DNA of 64,000 nucleotides from Gaetbulibacter sp. 4G1 (GTDB taxonomy: Bacteria > Bacteroidota > Bacteroidia > Flavobacteriales > Flavobacteriaceae). Position 1 is the first letter of the stretch, and every line of letters starts with the position of its first letter. Positions 43,551 to 51,108 of the stretch are shown here, one piece after another. Below the pieces are notes generated by a model. It did no database searches, was not told the origin of the DNA, and saw nothing but the letters and a program-made list of their open reading frames with translations. Both the position numbers and the translations under genes were made by a program. Location of the stretch: assembly GCF_002741945.1 (NCBI RefSeq), contig NZ_MDVN01000022.1, positions 496,001 through 560,000 on the forward strand. Reading direction: 5' to 3'.

Positions 43551-44054
43551 TTACTCTTTGGTTTGTCTTACAAATTGAGTGCTTAAATAAACTTGTTTCC
43601 ACACCCCTTTTTCATAAGTCCCTACTTTAAAATTATAGGTATTGTCATTAACATATTCCCACATATCTGTAACTACAGATGTTCCATACTGATATTGATA
43701 AATAATATTTTTTCCTTCTGCAAGTACCGTACCTTCTGTTACTCCGCCAAAAACATCAAATTCCCAAAACTTTATGGTTTTAGAAGCTGCATCAAATTTT
43801 CTAATTCCCATATTTCTATCACCTATTTGAGTTTGCTCTTTATCAATAAATCCTTTTGAATCTGCTATAATAATGGTTTTCTCTAGGTCATATTTAAAAG
43901 TGATTTCTTGAATAAATTTACTCCCATCTCCCCAATTGCCATCAGCTTTCCATGTTTTATCAATTAAATTTTCAAATATAGAAAGCTCTGCACTTTGACC
44001 CATAGTTACTATTGGCACAAAAACTATTAGAAATATGACTACTATTCTTTTCAT
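43551..44054 (-). CDS. Exported 167-aa protein inserted in the bat operon
   Basis: A protein with a signal peptide (MKRIVVIFLIVFVPIVTMGQ) and a beta-rich mature part: WKADGNWGDGSKFIQEITFK, GFIDKEQTQIGDRNMGIRKF, TIKFWEFDVFGGVTEGTVLA. It looks like a small lipocalin-like or DUF1579-type fold, but I cannot assign it. It sits between batB (54 bp) and batC (11 bp) on the same strand, so it is transcribed with them. I do not recall such a gene at this place in standard bat operons. Confidence 0.75.
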   Translation of the reverse strand: MKRIVVIFLIVFVPIVTMGQSAELSIFENLIDKTWKADGNWGDGSKFIQEITFKYDLEKTIIIADSKGFIDKEQTQIGDRNMGIRKFDAASKTIKFWEFDVFGGVTEGTVLAEGKNIIYQYQYGTSVVTDMWEYVNDNTYNFKVGTYEKGVWKQVYLSTQFVRQTKE

Positions 44055-44108
44055 CTTATTTTATTATCCTAAGGTATTAAACCTTTCAATTTATGTTCGT
44101 TAAAAAAT

Positions 44109-45143
44109 TTATAAATTCTCGTTAAACAAATTCAGCTTTTTTAACCATGCTGTTTTTCGTTCTAAAAGAAAAACATCCAACAATAAAAAGAAAATACCAA
44201 ACCCTAAAAACCATTGAAACTGATCTTTATATTCTGCAAATTGCTTTGCTTCAAATTCGGTTTTATCCATCTTATTTAATATCTCTCTAATACTCTCAAC
44301 TACATTACTGGTGCTTTTTCCATTTATATATGCTCCATTTGCTTCTTCAGCAATGCTTTTAAGTGTTTCCTCGTTTAACCTTGTAATTACTGTTTCGCCT
44401 TGTCTGTCCTTCTTATAATTTAAAACTATACCATTTCGCTTTTCTGGTATAGGTCCTCCTTTAACATCTCCAACACCAATAGTAAAAATTCGGATACCTT
44501 CTTCATTTGCTTCCTCTGCAAGAGTTACTGCTTCTTCACTATGGTCTTCACCATCTGAAATAATAATAAGCACCCGATTTGTTTGCTCTTCATCATCAAA
44601 ATAGGTTTTAGCTAATTTAATGGCCTCATTAATTGCTGTTCCTTGCGACGATAGCATATCTGTATTCATACTACTCAAAAACATTTTAGCTGAACCGTAA
44701 TCTGTTGTTATTGGTAACTGCGGAAAAGCTTTACCTGCATAAGCAATTATACCCACACGGTCACTTGCAAGGTTATTAATGATTTGAGTTACTAGTTGTT
44801 TTGCTTTTTCTAATCTATTTGGTGCAATATCTTCGGCAAGCATACTTTTAGAAACATCTACAGCAAAAACAATATCAACGCCTTCGCGTTTAACAGTTTC
44901 TAATTTAGTCCCAATTTTTGGGTTTACTAGTGCAATTGCTAAACATGCAAAAGCCAAACTTAAAACAACTACTTTTAAAATAGATTTGAATAATGATCTA
45001 TTCGGGCTTAATCTTTTAAGCAACTTTTTATCCGCAAACTTATTCTGCGCTTTATGTTTCCATATTTGAAGTACTAAAAAGAATAGGATTATTACTGGAA
45101 TAATTCCCAGTGCCCAAAACCATATTTTTTCTTCTAACTGCAT
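44109..45143 (-). CDS. batB: BatB-like von Willebrand A-domain protein
   Basis: A 344-residue membrane protein. Two N-terminal membrane helices (about 8-27 and 55-73), then a vWA domain with an intact MIDAS: D96, S98 and S100 in FAVDVSKSM, and ISDGEDHSEEAVTLAEEANE further on. A C-terminal membrane helix (FLGFGIFFLLLDVFLLERK) closes the protein. It pairs with BatA in aerotolerance complexes. It lies 48 bp downstream of batA in the same transcript. Confidence 0.95.
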   Translation of the reverse strand: MQLEEKIWFWALGIIPVIILFFLVLQIWKHKAQNKFADKKLLKRLSPNRSLFKSILKVVVLSLAFACLAIALVNPKIGTKLETVKREGVDIVFAVDVSKSMLAEDIAPNRLEKAKQLVTQIINNLASDRVGIIAYAGKAFPQLPITTDYGSAKMFLSSMNTDMLSSQGTAINEAIKLAKTYFDDEEQTNRVLIIISDGEDHSEEAVTLAEEANEEGIRIFTIGVGDVKGGPIPEKRNGIVLNYKKDRQGETVITRLNEETLKSIAEEANGAYINGKSTSNVVESIREILNKMDKTEFEAKQFAEYKDQFQWFLGFGIFFLLLDVFLLERKTAWLKKLNLFNENL

Positions 45144-45191
45144 TTATTTTTTATTTGTTTCTGCAACGAATTCACTAACTATCTTGTTTTT

Positions 45192-46196
45192 CTAAACAAA
45201 ACTTCTAAAGAAAGTAAAACGTAATAATAGCTCTAACAGCAATAATGCTCCAGCTAAAAGCACTAAAAATCGATACTTTTCTTCGTAGTTATAAAATTTG
45301 AATTCTTCAATTTCAGTTTTTTCAAGCTTATTTATTTCGCTATAAATTTCTTCTAGTTTTTTGTTATTAGTTGCTCTAAAATATTTTCCGCCAGTAACTT
45401 CGGCAATTTCTTTAAGCAATTCTTGATCAATTTCCACCTGTGCTCGCGCATATTGAAAATCACCATTTGACATTACTCTTACAGGGGTAAGAGCCATTCC
45501 ATTGGTACCAATACCTATTGTATAAGTTTTTATTTCGTATTCTAAAGCTAGTTCGCTGGCAATTTTAGGGTCAATAAATCCCGAATTGTTTACACCATCT
45601 GTTAATAAAATAATAACTTTACTGTTTGCTTTACTACCCTTTAATCGATTCACAGCAGTTGCTAAACCCATACCAATTGCAGTTCCTCCTTCTATAACAG
45701 TATTATATTTTATATCCCTTAAAGATCTCAATACAATAGATTTATCACTAGTAATTGGCGTTTTGGTATAAGCCTCACCAGCATATTCTACCAAACCAAT
45801 TCTATCATTTGGTCTACCCTTAATAAATTCTGCTGCTACCTTTTTTAAGGCTTCTAATCTATTTGGCGATAAATCTTTAGCCAGCATACTTGCAGAAACA
45901 TCAATTGCCATAACAATATCTATCCCTTTAGTTGTTTTAGTTTTTGTAGATACATCAACTGTTTGTGGTCTAGCAATTGCAGTTATTAACACTCCTAAAG
46001 CTATTATCCTTAAACAAAACAATACATGCTTCATTTTTGGCAACCATGAATTTGTTATTTTAAAGCCTTTTAAACTCGAGATATTAAGTTCCGCTGTTTG
46101 TTTTTTATGCTTAAATATATACCACAAAATGACTAATGGCAATAGTAGCAACAGCCAAAACAACTCTTTATTTAAAAATTGAATCCCTTCAAACAT
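45192..46196 (-). CDS. batA: BatA-like von Willebrand A-domain protein
   Basis: A 334-residue membrane protein with two N-terminal helices (FWLLLLLPLVILWYIF and FCLRIIALGVLITAIA), a vWA domain with MIDAS D99, S101 and S103 in MAIDVSASM, LLTDGVNNSGFIDPKIASEL, and a C-terminal helix (FLVLLAGALLLLELLLRF). Its start overlaps the stop of the 571-aa gene at 46196, so expression is coupled. Paralogue of BatB, 48 bp upstream of it. Confidence 0.95.
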   Translation of the reverse strand: MFEGIQFLNKELFWLLLLLPLVILWYIFKHKKQTAELNISSLKGFKITNSWLPKMKHVLFCLRIIALGVLITAIARPQTVDVSTKTKTTKGIDIVMAIDVSASMLAKDLSPNRLEALKKVAAEFIKGRPNDRIGLVEYAGEAYTKTPITSDKSIVLRSLRDIKYNTVIEGGTAIGMGLATAVNRLKGSKANSKVIILLTDGVNNSGFIDPKIASELALEYEIKTYTIGIGTNGMALTPVRVMSNGDFQYARAQVEIDQELLKEIAEVTGGKYFRATNNKKLEEIYSEINKLEKTEIEEFKFYNYEEKYRFLVLLAGALLLLELLLRFTFFRSFV

Positions 46197-47911
46197 TATT
46201 CTTCTGCTTCTTTAAGTTCAACTGAATTTAAAATACGTTCTACCATTTGATCTGCATACGTATCATCTTCTGGGCTTGTTATTATAATTTGTTGCATTAC
46301 ATTTTCAGATGCAAACTGTAGCAAAACATAATGTGCGCTTCTTAACTCTTTTGAAGCTATTCCTGGTATTTTCATAGTACCTGAAGTTTTTAAGCCTTCA
46401 GCTCCATTTGGTGTTGTAAATTTATCTCGAAGCACAACAATGTCTTTAGCTCCTACTGCTTCCATTGATTTTATACTGCCTTCTGATGCCTTTTCCAAAT
46501 CAATTTTGTTTTCTCCTAAGTTTTTATAGGTTGACGTATTAACCGTAACACTAAAAAGATCTAACAAGGTGCCATAGACAAAAGATGTCATATCAACCTG
46601 TGCCTTCACTTCATCTGGGATAGGTAAATCTGTTCGCTTTAAAACTTTTGGTGTATTAATAGTTACTGGTGGGAATCCGTAAGCACTAGTAACCCAATCA
46701 CCTTCTAAAAGAGCTTTACTTTCGTGCCCAATAATGGTGTCTTTAACATAACCGAAACCGTGTTTAATACCAAAACCAACAAAGGTAGCTATTAGTAAAA
46801 ACACTCCTATAGCAACAGTAATAATAACCTTTTTGCGTTTCTTTTTTCGCTCTTGCTCTTCTTTATATTTTAAATCTAAAAGTTTCTCTTCTTCAGTTGG
46901 CTCTGGTAATGCTTCTTTTACATGGTCTATTTCAATATCAATAGTATTTCTATCTAATTTTGCTAACTCAATATCTGGTGCAGATTTTGCAAATTTTACT
47001 AAATCGGCACGTTTTAAAATGCTTTCAAGGTTATTAATATCTTCTTTACTAATATCTACTTGATTTCCTTCTTTAAGTAAAGTTAGCCTATTTATAAGTT
47101 CGTCTGTTGTACTTTCTAAAGCGCGATTATAGACTTTCTCGTCTAAATATTTTCTAATAATAAATGTAAGATCTGAGTAATAATCCTTTAGATTTTGGTT
47201 TTCTAAATAAGGGCTTTCATCTAGCTTTATTAAAGCCAATTTTGCTCTGTCATATGGTGGTAATAATGCAATTTGCTCTTCTTCAGAGAGTGGCTTTTTT
47301 CTCCAGATAAACCAATAGATTAAAAATGCAATTACACCTACAATTAATAATGTTAGTAACAAATATTTCCACCAATTGCTGCCACTTTTATTTACTTCTA
47401 TAATGGGTTTAATATCATAAAGACCTTGTTTAGTAGTATCTACAACAATATTATTAACCTCAACTTTTAATGAGTCTGTAAAAAAGGTTTTGCTACCAAT
47501 TATAACTTTCTGCCTAGGAATAGTATATACTCCAGAATCAAATTGCGTTAAACCATATTTTTTAATAAGGTTGTATTTATCATTATTTTTTAAGGTATCA
47601 ACTTTATATGATTCAATCATTTCTAAAGGCGAAAATGTTTGTCCTTCAGGAAACACTACCAAACTTGTGCTATCGTTTTCAACTTGAATATGATAGGTGA
47701 TTTGTTCACCTATTTTTATAGTGGTTGAATCTATTGCTGAAGTAACTTGTGCATTTGACAAAAGAGAAAAAAGAAAAAAGAACAACGAAAGAATGACCAA
47801 AGACTGAAAATCAAAGCCTGAAGTCTTCTTACTTATATTCTTTATATTTATCTTAATTCTGTTTTCCATATTTAATGCCTTCATACTTCTAACTTCGCAC
47901 TCTGTGCTCAT
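46196..47911 (-). CDS. Bat-operon membrane protein of unknown function (571 aa)
   Basis: A membrane protein between the DUF58 gene and batA. The start at 47911 shares its A with the upstream TAA stop, giving coupled translation, but a later ATG at 47869 would also leave a signal-like helix (SLVILSLFFFLFSLLSNAQ). Periplasmic beta domain first (TTIKIGEQITYHIQVENDST), then a membrane helix near residue 185 (WKYLLLTLLIVGVIAFLIYW). A cytosolic helical part (LLPPYDRAKLALIKLDESPY) comes next, then a second helix near 365 (VIITVAIGVFLLIATFVGF) and a soluble C-terminal domain of 185 residues (VTSAYGFPPVTINTPKVLKR). The first half is like the short protein usually between DUF58 and batA; the extra C-terminal domain is unusual. 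Confidence 0.85.
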   Translation of the reverse strand: MSTECEVRSMKALNMENRIKINIKNISKKTSGFDFQSLVILSLFFFLFSLLSNAQVTSAIDSTTIKIGEQITYHIQVENDSTSLVVFPEGQTFSPLEMIESYKVDTLKNNDKYNLIKKYGLTQFDSGVYTIPRQKVIIGSKTFFTDSLKVEVNNIVVDTTKQGLYDIKPIIEVNKSGSNWWKYLLLTLLIVGVIAFLIYWFIWRKKPLSEEEQIALLPPYDRAKLALIKLDESPYLENQNLKDYYSDLTFIIRKYLDEKVYNRALESTTDELINRLTLLKEGNQVDISKEDINNLESILKRADLVKFAKSAPDIELAKLDRNTIDIEIDHVKEALPEPTEEEKLLDLKYKEEQERKKKRKKVIITVAIGVFLLIATFVGFGIKHGFGYVKDTIIGHESKALLEGDWVTSAYGFPPVTINTPKVLKRTDLPIPDEVKAQVDMTSFVYGTLLDLFSVTVNTSTYKNLGENKIDLEKASEGSIKSMEAVGAKDIVVLRDKFTTPNGAEGLKTSGTMKIPGIASKELRSAHYVLLQFASENVMQQIIITSPEDDTYADQMVERILNSVELKEAEE

Positions 47912-48777
47912 TATCCTCTTCTTTTAAAATAGCCCAACAATTTTTTTACATAACTTTCATCTACTCGACAATCAATTTTTCCCGCTCCAGATTTGGTAAA
48001 TGCATCCTTATAGTAATCTACTTTTTCTTGATAGAATTTCCCATAATTACGTCTTACTTTTTTAGATGATGTATTAACCAACATAAGCTCTCCTGTTTCT
48101 TCATCTTGCATCTGTACCATCCCTAAATTTGGAATTTGTTCTTCGCGTTTATCATATACACGAATACCCGTAACATCGTGTTTTCCAGATACAATCTTCA
48201 TAGTTTGATGATAATCATCGGCTATAAAATCAGACAAAACAAATACAATGGCTTTCTTTTTCATCACATTCGATAAAAACTTTAAAGCTTCGGCTAAATT
48301 GGTTTGTTTACTTTCTGGATTAAATTCAATTAACTCACGAATAATCCTTAATACATGTGAGCGTCCTTTTTTAGGCGGAATAAACAATTCTACTTTATCA
48401 GAAAATAAAATAAGTCCTATTTTATCGTTGTTTTGAGTTGCTGAAAAGGCTAAAGTTGCAGCAATTTCGGTAACCACTTCGTTTTTAAATTGTTCTTGAG
48501 TTCCAAATAACTCTGAACCTGAAACATCAACCATAAGCATCATGGTAAGTTCACGCTCTTCTTCAAAAACTTTAACAAAAGGTTCATTATAACGTGCAGT
48601 TACATTCCAATCGATACTTCTTACATCATCTCCAAATTGATACTGACGCACTTCAGAAAAAGTCATACCACGCCCTTTGAAAGTCGAATGGTATTCGCCT
48701 CCAAAAATGTGATCAGACAAACGGCGTGTCTTAATCTCAATTTTTCGTACTTTTTTTAGTAATTCTTTAGTATCCAT
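47911..48777 (-). CDS. DUF58-domain protein of the MoxR/Bat operon
   Basis: A 288-residue cytosolic protein. DUF58 signature: GRGMTFSEVRQYQFGDDVRS, IDWNVTARYNEPFVKVFEEE, MLMVDVSGSELFGTQEQFKN. DUF58 proteins work with MoxR AAA+ ATPases in assembly of vWA-type complexes. It follows moxR by 45 bp on the same strand and overlaps the 571-aa gene by one base. Confidence 0.95.
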   Translation of the reverse strand: MDTKELLKKVRKIEIKTRRLSDHIFGGEYHSTFKGRGMTFSEVRQYQFGDDVRSIDWNVTARYNEPFVKVFEEERELTMMLMVDVSGSELFGTQEQFKNEVVTEIAATLAFSATQNNDKIGLILFSDKVELFIPPKKGRSHVLRIIRELIEFNPESKQTNLAEALKFLSNVMKKKAIVFVLSDFIADDYHQTMKIVSGKHDVTGIRVYDKREEQIPNLGMVQMQDEETGELMLVNTSSKKVRRNYGKFYQEKVDYYKDAFTKSGAGKIDCRVDESYVKKLLGYFKRRG

Positions 48778-48822
48778 TTTTCAATCATCATTTATAAACA
48801 AGAGCTATACTCAAAAAAACTA

Positions 48823-49824
48823 CTATGGTACTTCTATTTCATTTACAATTTTATTGATAATATCCTCTGAAGTTACATTTTCGGCTTCAGCTTCGTAAGT
48901 AATTCCAATTCTATGTCTTAAAACATCTTGAACCACAGCACGAACATCTTCAGGAATAACATATCCGCGGCGTTTAATAAATGCGTAACATTTTGCTGCA
49001 TTAGCTAAGTTAATACTTCCACGAGGCGACGCTCCAAATGAGATTAATGGTTTTAAATCGGCTAGTTTATATTTTTCTGGGTAACGTGTTGCAAAAATAA
49101 TATCGAGAATATATTTTTCAATTTTCTCATCCATATAAACCTCACGAACTACCTCTTGTGCTTTTAATATTTGAGATACAGAAACTACAGGATTTACCTT
49201 ATCCCAAGCTCCTTTTAAATTAGCACGCATTATAAGTTGTTCTTCATCTAATTTAGGGTAATCAATAACCGTTTTCAACATAAAACGGTCTACTTGTGCT
49301 TCTGGTAACGGGTAAGTCCCTTCTTGTTCAACAGGATTTTGTGTTGCCATTACTAAGAATGGTTTATCTAAAACAAAAGTTTCATCCCCTATTGTAACTT
49401 GCTTTTCCTGCATGGCCTCAAGTAAAGCTGATTGTACTTTTGCAGGAGCTCTATTAATCTCATCTGCCAAAACAAAATTTGCAAATATTGGCCCTTTCTT
49501 AATAGAAAAATCATTAACCTTCATATTATAAATTAATGTTCCTGTAACATCTGCCGGCAATAAATCTGGTGTAAATTGTATTCTGCTAAAACTTCCGTCA
49601 ACCGCTTGAGCCAAAGTATTAATAGCCAGGGTTTTTGCCAAACCAGGAACACCTTCTAGTAAAATATGTCCTTGGCCTAATAAGCCAATAAGCAAACGTT
49701 CAACCATGTGTTTTTGACCTACTATTACCTTGTTCATTTCTAGCATCAGTAAATCAACAAAAGCGCTTTCCTTTTCAATCTTCTCGTTAATTGTCTTAAT
49801 ATCAATTGTCCCTGTCTCTTCCAT
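48823..49824 (-). CDS. MoxR-family AAA+ ATPase
   Basis: A 333-residue chaperone-type ATPase from ATG 49824 (MEETGTIDIKTINEKIEKES). The frame extends 18 codons further upstream, but that part looks untranslated. Walker A GVPGLAKT at residues 58-65, then Walker B FVLADEINRAPAKVQSALLE, AMQEKQVTIGDETFVLDKPF, and the C-terminal lid (KPLISFGASPRGSINLANAA). First gene of the operon moxR, DUF58, 571-aa, batA, batB, 167-aa, batC, batD, batE. Its 5' side is interrupted by the 1.1 kb island at 49878-51043. Confidence 0.95.
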   Translation of the reverse strand: MEETGTIDIKTINEKIEKESAFVDLLMLEMNKVIVGQKHMVERLLIGLLGQGHILLEGVPGLAKTLAINTLAQAVDGSFSRIQFTPDLLPADVTGTLIYNMKVNDFSIKKGPIFANFVLADEINRAPAKVQSALLEAMQEKQVTIGDETFVLDKPFLVMATQNPVEQEGTYPLPEAQVDRFMLKTVIDYPKLDEEQLIMRANLKGAWDKVNPVVSVSQILKAQEVVREVYMDEKIEKYILDIIFATRYPEKYKLADLKPLISFGASPRGSINLANAAKCYAFIKRRGYVIPEDVRAVVQDVLRHRIGITYEAEAENVTSEDIINKIVNEIEVP

Positions 49825-49877
49825 TATATTTTTAATTTTTAAAGTCCCGAATATACAGTCCTTATTTGAGCATTGCA

Positions 49878-49922
49878 AATTGTTAAAATTTTTATTGTAA
49901 TGCTGTTAACAATTGGTTAAAA
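49878..49922. repeat. Direct repeat A (45 bp), left end of the peptide island
   Basis: 45 bp starting AATTGTTAAAATTTTTATTG and ending AATTGGTTAAAA. It is identical in 44 of 45 positions to 50999-51043 (one C/A difference at 49910). It lies 54 bp before the moxR start. Confidence 0.9.
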
Positions 49923-49925
49923 AAT

Positions 49926-49955
49926 AAAGGGTAACATAAATTTATGTTACCCTTT
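49926..49955. terminator. Perfect 30-bp palindrome, minus-strand terminator-like
   Basis: Arms AAAGGGTAACATAAA (49926-49940) and TTTATGTTACCCTTT (49941-49955), no loop. On the minus strand TTTATTTTTTAACC follows, so it could stop transcription coming from the island toward moxR. Confidence 0.7.
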
Positions 49956-50107
49956 AAGAAATATTCATTTATAAAAAATTATTTCATAATTTAGGTTAGT
50001 AATTGTTTACTAATAATTTCCTTCTAATAAATCTACCCTATTACTTTGGTTATTGAGCTACTGCGAAAGATGTATTATTTCTTGAAAATCGATACAATAT
50101 AAACACA
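49956..50107. other. AT-rich gap inside the island, no gene seen
   Basis: About 150 bp between two perfect palindromes. Both strands were checked for ATG-started frames; only short ones end quickly. Together with the palindromes this makes up the moxR-proximal 270 bp without a gene. Confidence 0.6.
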
Positions 50108-50139
50108 AAACCAGTATAGAGAATTCTCTATACTGGTTT
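50108..50139 (-). terminator. Perfect 32-bp palindrome after the peptide gene
   Basis: Arms AAACCAGTATAGAGAA (50108-50123) and TTCTCTATACTGGTTT (50124-50139). On the minus strand it lies 6 bp after the peptide stop and is followed by TTTTGTGTTTATATT, typical of a Rho-independent terminator. Confidence 0.8.
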
Positions 50140-50145
50140 AAACAA

Positions 50146-50355
50146 CTAATTAAGTATACAAGTTCCAGATGTTCCTTGATTATCATCATATTTACAAATG
50201 CATTGTGACGAACATAAATTTGAGCTAGAACAACTATTTCCTTTGCAACTTGATCCGTAACCCCCTACATAACCTCCAAAGATAGTTCTTAATTGATTTC
50301 GTTGGAGCATATCATTAGCTTCAAGTTTTAGACTTTTTAAACTTAATTTTTTCAT
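50146..50355 (-). CDS. Double-glycine leader, Cys/Ser-rich peptide precursor (bacteriocin/RiPP-like)
   Basis: A 69-residue precursor from ATG 50355, with the leader MKKLSLKSLKLEANDMLQRN and then QLRTIFGG (GG at residues 27-28). The frame runs 16 codons further up, but the MKKLSLKSLK start is the usual form for Bacteroidota peptide leaders of this type. The core of about 41 residues reads YVGGYGSSCKGNSCSSSNLC and ends with a tail carrying three more cysteines: six Cys and many Ser in all. Such peptides are cut at GG by a C39-peptidase ABC exporter and may be crosslinked by disulfides or lanthionines. No transporter, peptidase or modification enzyme is in this window. It lies between 45-bp direct repeats, in an island with palindromes. 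Confidence 0.75.
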   Translation of the reverse strand: MKKLSLKSLKLEANDMLQRNQLRTIFGGYVGGYGSSCKGNSCSSSNLCSSQCICKYDDNQGTSGTCILN

Positions 50356-50444
50356 TTTAATAAGGTTTAAATAATTATTTTTGCCTTGAACAGTTAAAGA
50401 CACTCAAGGTTTGTGTCTGCCCTCCGCGAAAGGATATTGTTCTT

Positions 50445-50474
50445 GCCTAAAGCATATGCTTTAGGCTTTTTTGT
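50445..50474 (+). terminator. Plus-strand terminator without an upstream gene
   Basis: Perfect 22-bp palindrome GCCTAAAGCAT-ATGCTTTAGGC (50445-50466) followed by TTTTTTG. No plus-strand CDS lies upstream within the island, so it may end a small RNA running antisense to the peptide leader. Confidence 0.75.
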
Positions 50475-50998
50475 TTTTATTACAATATTTCTCTTAAATT
50501 TCTACATTAAACTCTCTAGGCCACTCATAGTCATTTATAAAAATGCCTGAAAATGAGCAATACTTTCTACGTTGTATTATTTTCACATTACCACTATCTG
50601 TTCTTTTTTGTTATTCTAATTCTCCATTCATCGGGTATTTAATAATTTCACCTTATACAATAGATAACATTCTATCTCTTTGTGATTATTTCAATTTATT
50701 ACCAATTTTCGATACTTTGAATAAATTTCACATTGAAACACTGGTCGTATATATTGATTTCGAAAACTTGAAGAGATAGAATGCTATCTATTGTATATTT
50801 TGAAGTCGACTCAATGCTTAGTGATAATAGTCGCCGTTGAGTTGTGAATAGACAATAATCCATTATAACAGGTTAAATATTATAATTAAACAATTATTTT
50901 CAATAAAAAGATTATTGAAAATAAAATGTCCTAACTAGATTTGTGAGAATCCAAATGTAGGAAATTTTCTGTACAAAAAACATAGTGCTTTCTAAATT
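50475..50998. other. Non-coding part of the island with inverted repeats
   Basis: About 520 bp. It holds a 26-bp inverted repeat with one mismatch (50655-50680 and 50771-50796, loop 90 nt) and a perfect 11-bp dyad (TTATTTTCAAT at 50894-50904 and ATTGAAAATAA at 50914-50924). A 78-codon frame at 50543-50779 crosses the first inverted repeat and shows no recognisable protein. I see no convincing gene. Confidence 0.6.
50655..50796. repeat. 26-bp inverted repeat with 90-nt loop
   Basis: Left arm 50655-50680 begins ATACAATAGATAACATTC; right arm 50771-50796 reads as its reverse complement with one mismatch. Pairing extends by one base outward (T50654 with A50797). Could be ends of a small mobile element or a long stem. 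Confidence 0.8.
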
Positions 50999-51043
50999 AA
51001 TTGTTAAAATTTTTATTGTAATGCTGTTAAAAATTGGTTAAAA
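50999..51043. repeat. Direct repeat B (45 bp), right end of the peptide island
   Basis: Matches 49878-49922 at 44 of 45 positions, same orientation, 1121 bp apart. It lies 65 bp before the aldo/keto reductase start. Confidence 0.9.
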
Positions 51044-51108
51044 GTTGCAGTATTTAAAAGACTTAATACATTTTTAATTTAGTATTTTTAAGCTTCAAAA
51101 ATTAAACT

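Noticed and set aside
50543-50779. 78-codon plus-strand frame in the island
   Set aside because: It crosses one arm of the 26-bp inverted repeat, has no recognisable motif and no promoter or terminator of its own.
49878-51043. Classical IS or transposon as the source of the island
   Set aside because: No transposase frame is present, and 45 bp is too long for a usual target-site duplication; another integration or duplication route is more likely.
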